This document shows positions 55,003 to 62,797 of a stretch of 64,000 nucleotides of DNA, in pieces. The position numbers and the translations under genes were made by a program. The notes under the pieces are model-generated. The model saw only the letters and a program-made list of their open reading frames with translations. It had not been told where the DNA came from and searched no databases. Numbering within the stretch: position 1 is the first letter of the stretch; each line of letters begins with the position of its first letter. Source of the stretch: an uncultured Chthoniobacterales bacterium (GTDB lineage: Bacteria; Verrucomicrobiota; Verrucomicrobiia; Chthoniobacterales; UBA10450); contig CADCTA010000077.1 of assembly GCA_902805675.1 (NCBI GenBank), positions 1 through 64,000 of the forward strand, read 5' to 3'.

Positions 55003-57498
55003 CTACGGAATGTTGTAGGTCTCGACGAGGCCGATGCCCGTTGTGTCGCCCTTCCCGCGCAGGATCGCGGTATACAGCCCGGGCGCGGCGGCCGGCAGTA
55101 AGATCGCGGATTCGGCAGAATTAGACGGCGCAAGCGATGCCGCCTGAATCTGCGCTGCTCCGGACGATTGCTGCCAATCGTCGTTCTCCTCGATCAAGGT
55201 GCCCTGCGCGTTCCGCAGTTCGAGCGTGGTGTCATTCAGTGCGGCGGGTAGCCGCTCCTTTAACGACGGCCCGAGGCCACGCACAACGACTCCGATCGGC
55301 CCACGGTCTGAAGGGCCGGCAATGAAGCCGCCAATCATGACGTTGTCGCCGGTCTCGACGACACCGCGCGTGCTCAGATTCACGAGCTTCGCTTCGTCCG
55401 TGCCGCCGACTTCGTAGACCTCCGCGAGACCAACACCGGTGCTGCGATTTTGTCCCCGCACGATGGCGGTGTAAGCGCCCGGACTGAGCGTGCGAACGAT
55501 GGCCGCCTCGAAGTCGCTCGACGGCTGCAATCCTGTTGCGGCGACGTCGGCTTGGTTGTCGCGCCAGTTGTCGTTAGTCGCGATCGGCTCCGGGTTGCCC
55601 TGTTGATAAAGTTCAAGAACAGGATCCTCGAGGCGACCCGCGAACGGTGCGCCATTCGCCTGCAGCGATGGCCCGATACCGCGCACGATCACCTTTTTGG
55701 GCACGGTGCCGCCGATGATGAAACCGCCGATCAAGACGTTATCGTCGGTCTGCACTCGCGCACGCGTCGAGATGTTCTGCAGCCTCCCGGGGACCGGCGG
55801 GAGCGGCGTGTTGCGGCTCGCCGTGGTGACCTCGCGAGGCGGGCGCGGCGAAGGCGCCGGCGAGACGTTCGGCGTTGTGTAGCTCATTGTCGGAATCCCG
55901 TTGCCGTTGACCACGATCTGCATGAAATCGAGCCGGACGGCACCCACTTCATCGACCAGTTCTTCCTGCCAGATTGGCTTGGCGGTGTCGACGCCGGTTC
56001 CACGGACGTAATAGACCCGCGCGTTGCCCTCGCCGGCATCTTCGAGCGCGGTGAGATGGATGGTGCCGTTATCGATGACGAAGTATTGGTCGGCACCGGG
56101 ATCGCCTCGCCCGGCATCGCCGAAGCGCGGCAAGGTGTGCACAAAGGCGAAGCTCTCGCCCTGGTTGAAGCTCACGTAGAGCTTGTCGCCGTGAGTGACA
56201 TAGAGGGTGCCGTTGCCGTCGAAAGCCGAATGCGTGATGACGTGGCGGTCTCCGGGTCCGGCTGGGATCGGATGTTTGATGCCGACCCAGTTGGCGCCGA
56301 AGTCGTTCGTCTTGCAGACGTAAAGCTCGCGAGAGTCCGGCACCGGCTCGGTCCAGTAGAACTGCCGATCCGTGCCCCACGTTCCGTGGCGGCCAGCTTT
56401 CCATTTCACAAACTTGTCATTCCGGACGCGAGTGTCGCCGACGTCATTAGGCGCGTGCGAGTTGTCGCGACAGACGACGTGAATCGGGCCGCTGCCGTTG
56501 TTGCCCACGAGCGGGGTCTGGATCGGAAACGTGAGCCCGCCATCGAAGCTGAAGATGAGGACGGAGCCGATGCGGAACCAGCCCGCGAGCACATAAGGCT
56601 CACGTTGCGCCACAGCCGCGGGCGCGATGTCGCCGAACGGCCCGAGATACGCCCAGGCCTGATCGTTGGCGACGAACGGCACGGGGAACTGCGTAATGAT
56701 GAAGCTCTCTCCGCGGTTGTCGCTATGCGCGGTGACGCCGTTCGCCAGCTCGGTGCCGAAGTAAATCACGTCGTCGCCGAACGCCTGCATGTCGCCCTCG
56801 ATGCCGAACGGCTCAGAAGCGTCGACCGGCGGATACTTCTTCGTCCAGGTCTTGCCGCCGTCTGAGCTCTTGCGGATGTCGTTGCCGGTCGCGAGCTCCG
56901 GCAGCAGGACGTATGTGTCAGGGCCCTCGGACCCGAGATTTCCCTCACAGCAGGTGCCGTGATAAAAGATGGTCCACTCGCTCGATTTCGGCGGTGGCGG
57001 ACGCGTTGTGGCCACAGCCGGCACTACAGTCGCTGTGCCGCGGTATTGATCGCCTGGATTGCCGCTGAAATAGACGGCGCGCACTGTGAACACGCCCGTC
57101 CCATCGGTAGCGGGATTGATGTAAGCGATTTCGGCCGTGTTCGTGCCGCCGGTCGATGATCCGATGAGCGGACCGGCATTGCTCTCCTTGTGAATGTAGA
57201 GGTCGTAGTCGCTGGCCAGCAGGACCCACGAAAACATGACCTGGACGCGCTTGCCCTCCCAATCAGCTGGGCTGCCGCCGACTGTGATCGTGAAGGTGTC
57301 GCAACTCACGCCCTCCACGCACGTCGCTTCGCCGTTGTTGGTGCCGCCAATCGCGGTACCGGTCCAGGCGATCGGCTCGGCCGCTGGCGTAATGGTGCCG
57401 GCACTCGGGTTCGCAGCGCCGAGCCTCACAACCGAGACGGCACAGGCCAGGCTGAAAATCATCAAGACACCAAATACGGTCCAACGCTTTTTATTCAT
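55003..57498 (-). CDS. secreted beta-propeller (sialidase-like) protein with two C-terminal VRGxGPSL repeats
   Basis: 831 residues from the ATG at 57498, with GGAGG six bases upstream. Signal peptide MNKKRWTVFGVLMIFSLACA. A beta-sandwich like a pre-peptidase C-terminal domain follows (about 60-165, DYDLYIHKESNAGPLIG). A BNR/sialidase-like beta-propeller (about 175-540) holds KSSDGGKTWTKKYP, SFDGGLTFP and VSFNQGESF Asp-box-type repeats, but no sialidase Arg triad is evident. Two copies of the domain TDDNVLIGGFIIGG..VRGIGPSL..GAYTAIVRG (about 600-710 and 715-831) end the protein. It is exported; carbohydrate or surface binding is inferred. Confidence 0.85.
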   Translation of the reverse strand: MNKKRWTVFGVLMIFSLACAVSVVRLGAANPSAGTITPAAEPIAWTGTAIGGTNNGEATCVEGVSCDTFTITVGGSPADWEGKRVQVMFSWVLLASDYDLYIHKESNAGPLIGSSTGGTNTAEIAYINPATDGTGVFTVRAVYFSGNPGDQYRGTATVVPAVATTRPPPPKSSEWTIFYHGTCCEGNLGSEGPDTYVLLPELATGNDIRKSSDGGKTWTKKYPPVDASEPFGIEGDMQAFGDDVIYFGTELANGVTAHSDNRGESFIITQFPVPFVANDQAWAYLGPFGDIAPAAVAQREPYVLAGWFRIGSVLIFSFDGGLTFPIQTPLVGNNGSGPIHVVCRDNSHAPNDVGDTRVRNDKFVKWKAGRHGTWGTDRQFYWTEPVPDSRELYVCKTNDFGANWVGIKHPIPAGPGDRHVITHSAFDGNGTLYVTHGDKLYVSFNQGESFAFVHTLPRFGDAGRGDPGADQYFVIDNGTIHLTALEDAGEGNARVYYVRGTGVDTAKPIWQEELVDEVGAVRLDFMQIVVNGNGIPTMSYTTPNVSPAPSPRPPREVTTASRNTPLPPVPGRLQNISTRARVQTDDNVLIGGFIIGGTVPKKVIVRGIGPSLQANGAPFAGRLEDPVLELYQQGNPEPIATNDNWRDNQADVAATGLQPSSDFEAAIVRTLSPGAYTAIVRGQNRSTGVGLAEVYEVGGTDEAKLVNLSTRGVVETGDNVMIGGFIAGPSDRGPIGVVVRGLGPSLKERLPAALNDTTLELRNAQGTLIEENDDWQQSSGAAQIQAASLAPSNSAESAILLPAAAPGLYTAILRGKGDTTGIGLVETYNIP

Positions 57499-57648
57499 GA
57501 TTAGTCCTCCAGCTACAGCTGCGACGAGGCACCGAGTTAATTCGATTCTCGCAGACAACGCAACCACCCGCACGCGTGACTTGACACCTGCGTGCGCGTT
57601 GGCTGCATTAGCCGCGGAGCGTCGCTACGGTGCGGTGGGCTCCGCATC

Positions 57649-58113
57649 GTGACTGAAATCTCCGTTACCCAAACCGGCGACGCCGCGTCTTCCGCGCGCC
57701 CAGACGTTATCGTTCGGGGGACGGGCGCGGGCTTTCCGCAGGAGGTCGAATCGGGCCGGCATCGTTTTATTGTCGATGAGCCTCTCGATGTCGGCGGCAC
57801 GGACACGGGAGCGACGCCGTATGATCTGTTTCTCGCGGCGCTTGGCTCGTGCACTTCGATGACGATCGGAGTCTATGCGAGGCGCAAAGGCATCCCGCTC
57901 GAGAACATCAGCGTGTCGCTCTGGCATTCGAAGATCCATGCCGCCGATTGCGAGGAGTGCGAGACGCGGCAGGGACGGATCGATCGGATTGAAATTGCGA
58001 TCGATCTCACCGGACCGCTGACTGACGAACAACGCGCAAAATTACTGGAGATCGCGAAGATGTGCCCAGTGCACCGGACGCTCACATCCGAAATCAACGT
58101 CCGGTTCCAGTGA
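57649..58113 (+). CDS. OsmC-family peroxiredoxin-like protein
   Basis: 154 residues from a GTG at 57649 (TEISVTQTGDA); no ATG fits this position. OsmC-type thiol peroxidase: the two redox cysteines are in LGSCTSMTIGVYA and MCPVHRTL. The arrangement and the short length match the YhfA/OsmC family that detoxifies organic hydroperoxides. An extra insertion with cysteines (CEECETRQGR) is seen in a subset of the family. It lies divergent from the propeller gene. Confidence 0.9.
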   Translation: MTEISVTQTGDAASSARPDVIVRGTGAGFPQEVESGRHRFIVDEPLDVGGTDTGATPYDLFLAALGSCTSMTIGVYARRKGIPLENISVSLWHSKIHAADCEECETRQGRIDRIEIAIDLTGPLTDEQRAKLLEIAKMCPVHRTLTSEINVRFQ

Positions 58114-58119
58114 AGGCGA

Positions 58120-58640
58120 CGGCGACTGAGCTGCGATGACGAGCTCTTCGCGGGTTTGCTCGGGGTTCTTGCCGCGATCGTGCTGGCGGCCGGCGTGCTG
58201 CTTCTCGCGCGATCTGAAGCGTGGCAAAGGGGGCCGAGCCGGGCGTTTGCGTTGCTGCGCATTCCAGAGCCAGCCCAGCACTCGGTATGATCGTGCTGCT
58301 GCGATCGAGCAGGCCGAGGGGCGCCGCGCGGCACGAGAGCTCGACGAGCTGCAAGAACAACGCCGCGAGCGGCTAACTCTACTCACCGCGACGCCTGGCG
58401 TGAAAGCGCTTTGCGGCCGGACAAAGCGGAGAAGCAGCTGTTTCAGGAAGCGAAGCGGAATCGCGCGCAGCGTGCGGTGGATTCAGCCGGTGGACATTGG
58501 CCGATCCGCCTGATCAAGCCCGTGGAGATCGATGAGTGGACGGTGCTGCCAGCGGGAACAGCAGTCGAGTTGCTGGGAACGAGCGAGACAACGTCGTCAC
58601 GATACGGAGCGAGGCGGCAAGCTAGCGGGTCAGCCCGTGC
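58120..58640 (+). pseudogene. probable decayed gene for a membrane-anchored protein
   Basis: No single frame holds across this 570-base stretch between osmC and tRNA-Leu. One frame gives DDELFAGLLGVLAAIVLAAG, a membrane segment, and ends at 58290. A second gives RELDELQEQRRERLTLLTA, and a third gives ALRPDKAEKQLFQEAKRNRA and EWTVLPAGTAVELLG, the latter resembling an SH3-like strand pattern. These read as one protein split by at least two frameshifts. A functional small protein cannot be ruled out, but no start codon or ribosome-binding site supports one. Confidence 0.4.
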
Positions 58641-58685
58641 CAGACGGGGCTGCGCGCGATTAGCGGCGCCATCTGCGACGAGTAG

Positions 58686-58766
58686 TGCTCACGAGAGGAG
58701 TCGAACCTCCACGGGTTTCCCCATACGGTCCTGAGCCGTACGCGTCTGCCATTCCGCCACGTGAGC
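58686..58766 (-). tRNA. tRNA-Leu (anticodon CAG)
   Basis: On the minus strand: acceptor gctcacg pairs with cgtgagc, D-arm ggcggaatggcagacgc, anticodon stem/loop tacgg ctcagga ccgta with CAG, a long variable arm (tggggaaaccc), and T-arm ggagg ttcgact cctct-type. The long variable arm and 81-base length are typical of class II tRNA-Leu. The discriminator is A and CCA is not encoded. It decodes CUG. Confidence 0.95.
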
Positions 58767-58961
58767 AAGTCGCCGGAGCGGCTGCTAAAATGCGCGTGCG
58801 ACTGGCTGGCGCAAGTTTTAAACGGCCTGTCGTGCTGCGACCCGATACGCGCGCCACCAGTGATGCTGAAGCGCGCGGGGCCTAAAGACTGTCTGGGATG
58901 TTCGAAACGAGCTAATGCGGGGTGCTGCCCTGCTCATCCGCTTCGCACGATCCGTCCACCC

Positions 58962-59003
58962 TGCGTGAGGTCACTCGCCGTCTTCGCGGCTCGGGATGAC
59001 CGC
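58962..59003. repeat. family-A repeat, single arm remnant
   Basis: gcgtgaggtcactcgccg to gctcgggatgaccgcg is the right-arm form of family A with several changes. No partner arm is found in the preceding 200 bases. It lies in the 278 bases between tRNA-Leu and the TPR gene, where I see nothing else that can be supported. Confidence 0.6.
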
Positions 59004-59044
59004 GCCCGGTGGACTCACAGGGTGGACCAATGCCGCGCCGCCCC

Positions 59045-59926
59045 TCACCCGCGGCGCTTTTTGCGGGCGCGATCTTCCAGCTGACTTGCCTGGCGCGCTT
59101 TGCCTAGCGCACGCAGCAGGTCGGCGTAGTTCGATGCGACGATTTCGTAGTCCGCTGGTGGCTTGTCTGTCGCCTCTTCCCATGACTTGAGCGACGCGCG
59201 ATAAAGCTCGGACGCGCGCGGGTAATCGCCCCGGGAATGGTAGACCACCGCAAGGTTGCACTTCGATTGTGCGATATCAGGGTGGTTCTCCGGGTGCACC
59301 TTCTCGCGGATCGCCAGCGCGCGAAGGTGCGTCTTCTCCGCTTCCGCGAAGCGGCGCTCGTTCGTGTAAAAGACGGCGAGATTGTTCAAGACCGAGGCGA
59401 CATCGGTGTGCTCAGGTCCAAGCTGCTTCTCATAGATCTCGAGCGCGTGCAGATAGTACGGCTCGGCTGCCTTTTGCCGCCCGGACTTGCGATACATGAG
59501 GGCAATGTTGTTGAGCATCGTGCCGAGATCGGAGTACGGCAGATCCGTCAGCTGCGTGCCGGCTGCGATGGCTTTCTCATAGTAGGAGATCGCCTCTTCC
59601 GTCTGGCCGAGATGGTCGAAGAGAAATCCGAGACGCCGCGCCGATCGATAGATTGCGCGATGATCGGGCGGGTCGCCTTTCGTGAGAACCTCGTGCGCCT
59701 TCACCAGGTACGGCTGCGCCGCCGCCTGGTCGCCCGCCTGGTCGTGCAATTGCCCGAGCTTTTCGAGACTCAGCGCGATGTTCGCGTTTCCCGCGGGAAA
59801 AGCCCGTCGGGCGAGCTCGAGCGCGGCCTCTGCTACACGGATAGCCTGCGGCAGCAGGTTCGACCCGCGCAGCATGTCCAGCTTGTCGTTGAGAATGGCC
59901 CAGAGCTTTTCGTCGCCCGAGGCCAT
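59045..59926 (-). CDS. tetratricopeptide-repeat protein
   Basis: 293 residues composed of about six TPR/kinesin-light-chain-like repeats, for example GFLFDHLGQTEEAISYYEKA, ALMYRKSGRQKAAEPYYLHA and AVFYTNERRFAEAEKTHLRA. TPRs form superhelices that bind proteins. There is no signal peptide, so it is probably cytoplasmic. It begins four bases beyond the lptE stop, making it the last gene of a bamD-lptE-TPR group; a role linked to outer-membrane assembly is inferred from position only. Confidence 0.85.
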   Translation of the reverse strand: MASGDEKLWAILNDKLDMLRGSNLLPQAIRVAEAALELARRAFPAGNANIALSLEKLGQLHDQAGDQAAAQPYLVKAHEVLTKGDPPDHRAIYRSARRLGFLFDHLGQTEEAISYYEKAIAAGTQLTDLPYSDLGTMLNNIALMYRKSGRQKAAEPYYLHALEIYEKQLGPEHTDVASVLNNLAVFYTNERRFAEAEKTHLRALAIREKVHPENHPDIAQSKCNLAVVYHSRGDYPRASELYRASLKSWEEATDKPPADYEIVASNYADLLRALGKARQASQLEDRARKKRRG

Positions 59927-59930
59927 TGGC

Positions 59931-60437
59931 TTACCAGCCCTCGCTGAGTTGGCTCACCAGCCGCACGGCGAGATCCTCGACCGCGAGAGGCAGCGCTTGC
60001 CGCTCATCCTGCTGCGGGTCGTCGCCAACGAAGAAGCTCGTCCCGCCGCTGATGCTGGCCGGTCCGGCGACTGCGGCTCCGTCCTTCTTTCGCAAGGTGT
60101 AGCCGACCGTCACGCCGAGATTGAATTCCGACGAAGCGAGCACGTTTCCGCGCACCGCACGCGCCGGTCCGCGTCCGATGCCCTGCACGACGCCATCGAG
60201 GATGGCGTCGGCCTGATCCTCCGTCGTGATGCGGAACGTGCCATCCTGCTGGATCTGCTTGATCACGGTGTTGGTCACGAGCACCTCGACGCGCGGCGAG
60301 TAGGTATTGTTGGTGAACGTCTTGACCGCGATGTTCTTTACGTCCCGCAGCGCGTACGGCTTCACATCGCCGAGGCGATAGCCGGCGCACCCGGTGAGAA
60401 AGACGGCTACGCAAGCCGTAGCGAGAAGCTTTTTCAC
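59931..60437 (-). CDS. lptE: LptE-like lipopolysaccharide-assembly lipoprotein
   Basis: 168 residues from a GTG that overlaps the bamD stop (GTGA). The signal peptide ends in lipobox LTGC with C17 lipidated. The mature part is CAGYRLGDVKPYALRDVKNIAVKTF..., with NNTYSPRVEVLVTNTVIKQI, the order of strands and helix typical of LptE (DUF4136-like/LptE). LptE plugs the LptD barrel and helps insert LPS in the outer membrane. lptD is not in the window. Its presence implies an LPS- or similar-bearing outer membrane. Confidence 0.85.
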   Translation of the reverse strand: MKKLLATACVAVFLTGCAGYRLGDVKPYALRDVKNIAVKTFTNNTYSPRVEVLVTNTVIKQIQQDGTFRITTEDQADAILDGVVQGIGRGPARAVRGNVLASSEFNLGVTVGYTLRKKDGAAVAGPASISGGTSFFVGDDPQQDERQALPLAVEDLAVRLVSQLSEGW

Positions 60438-61654
60438 TGATCCGGCGACGGCGAGGACTGAGTGCTCGACGTATCCGGAGCGGTAGTCGTGTCGGGCGTC
60501 ATGGAAGCCGGCGGCGGGAGCGATTCGTCAGCTTCCGGCGGCGGCAGGGCTGCGTCCTCAGGCGAGAGGCGCATCGGGATGCCGGCATCGTCGGAGGCGG
60601 AGCCGCGTGAGGACGGCGCCGCTCCCGGCATCGCCACTGGCTTCGGCTTCTTCGCCACGGCGGCGGCGGTGACCGCGGCCTCTTTTACCGCTGCGTCTCC
60701 CACTTTTGCGCGAAGCTCGTCCACGCGTTGCAGCGCGCGAGTGCTCTCCTGCGACCCAGGCTGCTGACGGATGACGTCGTAATAGTAGATCAGCGCGGCT
60801 TTGAAGTTCTTTTGCTTGTCGTAATACTTCGCGATCTGGAAGGCGTTCGTCGTTTGCTTCTGGTCGAGTGCGCGGAGGTTCTCACGTGCCTGCGCCGCTT
60901 TTTCGCTCTTCGGGTAGCGATTCAGGAAATCCTGGAAGCCATTCCGCGCGTTGGCTGTCGCTCGAGCGTCGCGCGTGCCGTTCCGCAGCGCGTTGAACCA
61001 AAGGTAGCCAATCTGGTACTGGGCATCGGCCGCCACCGGGTCGTCCGGGAACTTCTCGACTACTGCTTGGTAAGCCAATACGGCCTGCTCTGCATTGCGC
61101 ATCTTTTCCGCCGCAAGGCCGATGTTGAATTGGGCCCGAGCGGTGTATTTGCCGTAGGGAGCGGTCCGCACGATCGCCGCGAAAATCTCGACCGCACGAT
61201 CCACTGAAGTCCTGATCGGGATACCGAGCAGCTTTAGTTTTTTGCCGTTGAGGTACAGCTCGCCAATCCGAAACTGCGCCTCGATTGCCGCGTTGAAGTG
61301 CGGGCTTTTCGGATACTGCTCGACCAGCACTCGGTAGGCGGCGGCAGCCCGCAGGTAGTCACCGGTCTGCTCCTCGAGCTGAGCGAAACGGAACGCGGCG
61401 CCAGGCGCAAGCGTGTCTTTCGGGTGACGCCTGACAATCGCGCGGTATGCCTTCGTGGCGCGGCCGACATCGCCGGCGGTTTCAGCCGCTTGCGCTTTCT
61501 GCCAAAGCTCCTGCGCGTTCCCGCTCATCTCTTCCTCGCCGGGCGCGACGTATTTCGCCTTCTCGCCGGGACGAAACACGACAGCAGCGGGGCTGAGCTG
61601 CGCGCAGGCGAAGCAGCTAGCGACGAGTACAAGGGTGTAGAAAGGACGATGCAT
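60434..61654 (-). CDS. bamD: BamD-like outer-membrane assembly TPR protein
   Basis: 406 residues from the ATG at 61654. A signal sequence (MHRPFYTLVLVASCFACAQL) has possible lipid-modified cysteines (SCFAC), though the lipobox is not exact. Five TPR-like repeats follow (about 45-310, AYRAIVRRHPKDTLAPGAAF, AYRVLVEQYPKSPHFNAAIE, FQDFLNRYPKSEKAAQAREN), the BamD/YfiO signature. BamD and BamA insert beta-barrel proteins. A Pro/Ala/Ser-rich tail of ~85 residues is atypical for BamD (usually ~245 residues), so it may be a CpoB/BamD-type relative. First gene of the leftward set. Confidence 0.8.
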   Translation of the reverse strand: MHRPFYTLVLVASCFACAQLSPAAVVFRPGEKAKYVAPGEEEMSGNAQELWQKAQAAETAGDVGRATKAYRAIVRRHPKDTLAPGAAFRFAQLEEQTGDYLRAAAAYRVLVEQYPKSPHFNAAIEAQFRIGELYLNGKKLKLLGIPIRTSVDRAVEIFAAIVRTAPYGKYTARAQFNIGLAAEKMRNAEQAVLAYQAVVEKFPDDPVAADAQYQIGYLWFNALRNGTRDARATANARNGFQDFLNRYPKSEKAAQARENLRALDQKQTTNAFQIAKYYDKQKNFKAALIYYYDVIRQQPGSQESTRALQRVDELRAKVGDAAVKEAAVTAAAVAKKPKPVAMPGAAPSSRGSASDDAGIPMRLSPEDAALPPPEADESLPPPASMTPDTTTAPDTSSTQSSPSPDQ

Positions 61655-61746
61655 CGGGGTTCGGCACCCTATTGAACTTAGCCGTTCCGTCAAGGCAACG
61701 GAGGCGGTCCACATGCCGGCGGATTGAAGCCGTCGACGCGCAAGGC

Positions 61747-62673
61747 ATGCGCGCGAAGCGATTCCGTCGTAGGAATTTACACGCGGATTTGAACCTCACT
61801 CATCAGCAAAAAATCCGCCTTGGCGCCTGCGCTTGGAGCTTCGACGAATGGCGCGGCAGCTTTTATCCCGCGGAGCTGCCGGAGCATCGCTGGCTCGAGT
61901 TCTACTCGCGCTATTTCTCGGCGGTGGAGGTGGATTCCACCTTCTACGCCGCGCCGTCGGAAGCTGCGGTGTTGCGGTGGGTGGAGAGCACGCCCGCCTC
62001 TTTTCGGTTTGCCTGCAAGCTGCCGCGCTCGATCACGCATGCATGCCGGCTGCGCGATTGCAGCGCTGAGTTCACACAATTCCTCTGTGCGATCGAGTCC
62101 CTCGCTCCGAAGCTCCAGGTCATCCTCGTTCAGCTCCCACCATCGTTTACGCCAAAGGATGGGCGAGGAGTGCTGCGCGGTTTTCTCGAGCAGTTGCCGC
62201 GCGATTTTCGTTTTGCGATCGAGTTCCGGCACCATGGCTGGCACACCCCGCAAGTGGTGCGCCTGCTGCAGAAGCATCGTGTGTGCTGGGTCTGGGCGGA
62301 CACGAGCCCGCTAAACGAGCGCAATCTCGCGCCGTTCGAGCTTTGGCCGAACACGACCGACTTCCTGTATGTGCGGCTGCTGGGCGACTACGCCACAAAA
62401 TACGCGGAGGACGGCGCGCGCGTGCATCAATACGGCAAGCTGCTCTGGAAGCGCGAGGCGGCGCTGGAGAGCTGGGCGTTGAAGATCGAGCGGCACGTGG
62501 AGGAGACGCGCAGCGTCTGGGCCTTCGTGAACAACCACTTCGAAGGCTTCGCGCCCGAGACATGCCAGCGGCTCGCGCAGCGGCTCGGGTATGATCTGCC
62601 ACTCCCCTCGGCGGCCGACACGCTCTCGGCGGATCCGGGCCAGCTGGAGTTATTCGAAAGCGGCGCCACTTAG
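61747..62673 (+). CDS. DUF72 family protein
   Basis: 308 residues from the ATG at 61747; a TTG 40 codons later would also be possible. RLGACAWSFDEWRGSFYP, AVEVDSTFYAAPSEAAVLRW, FRFACKLPRSITH and AIEFRHHGWHTPQVV are the conserved DUF72 blocks, a TIM-barrel-like fold. The biochemical function of DUF72 is not established; a phosphohydrolase- or isomerase-like role has been suggested. The C-terminal FVNNHFEGFAPETCQRLA is the expected ending. It is convergent with serS. Confidence 0.88.
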   Translation: MRAKRFRRRNLHADLNLTHQQKIRLGACAWSFDEWRGSFYPAELPEHRWLEFYSRYFSAVEVDSTFYAAPSEAAVLRWVESTPASFRFACKLPRSITHACRLRDCSAEFTQFLCAIESLAPKLQVILVQLPPSFTPKDGRGVLRGFLEQLPRDFRFAIEFRHHGWHTPQVVRLLQKHRVCWVWADTSPLNERNLAPFELWPNTTDFLYVRLLGDYATKYAEDGARVHQYGKLLWKREAALESWALKIERHVEETRSVWAFVNNHFEGFAPETCQRLAQRLGYDLPLPSAADTLSADPGQLELFESGAT

Positions 62674-62689
62674 TAGCGGTCACCTCGGG

Positions 62690-62711
62690 AAAAGCGGCGG
62701 AATACCGCCGC
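62690..62711 (-). terminator. probable intrinsic terminator of serS
   Basis: gcggcgg-aata-ccgccgc is a perfect seven-base stem at 62694-62711 and, read on the minus strand, is followed by tttt (62690-62693 on the plus strand reads aaaa). This is the shape of a rho-independent terminator for leftward serS, whose stop is at 62798. It belongs to a larger inverted repeat shared with the terminator at 62768. Confidence 0.7.
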
Positions 62712-62767
62712 ACTCCAAAACGCAAGCGCCGAGGCAGGCGCGCCATGTCGCGACAGCGTCTTGGAGT

Positions 62768-62789
62768 GCGCCAGTATTCTGGCGCTTTT
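62768..62789 (+). terminator. probable intrinsic terminator of the DUF72 gene
   Basis: gcgccag-tatt-ctggcgc is a perfect seven-base stem (62768-62785) followed by tttt at 62786-62789 on the plus strand. It lies 95 bases beyond the DUF72 stop. Flanking sequence (cactccaaaacg and cgtcttggagtgc) is also inverted between this hairpin and the one at 62694, so the pair forms one palindromic repeat of about 97 bases. Confidence 0.7.
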
Positions 62790-62797
62790 GCTACCAG

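Noticed and set aside
55450-56865. A 471-codon open frame antisense to the propeller protein
   Set aside because: Composition is dominated by R, V, D and A without a recognisable fold, and it mirrors codon-position bias of the true gene.
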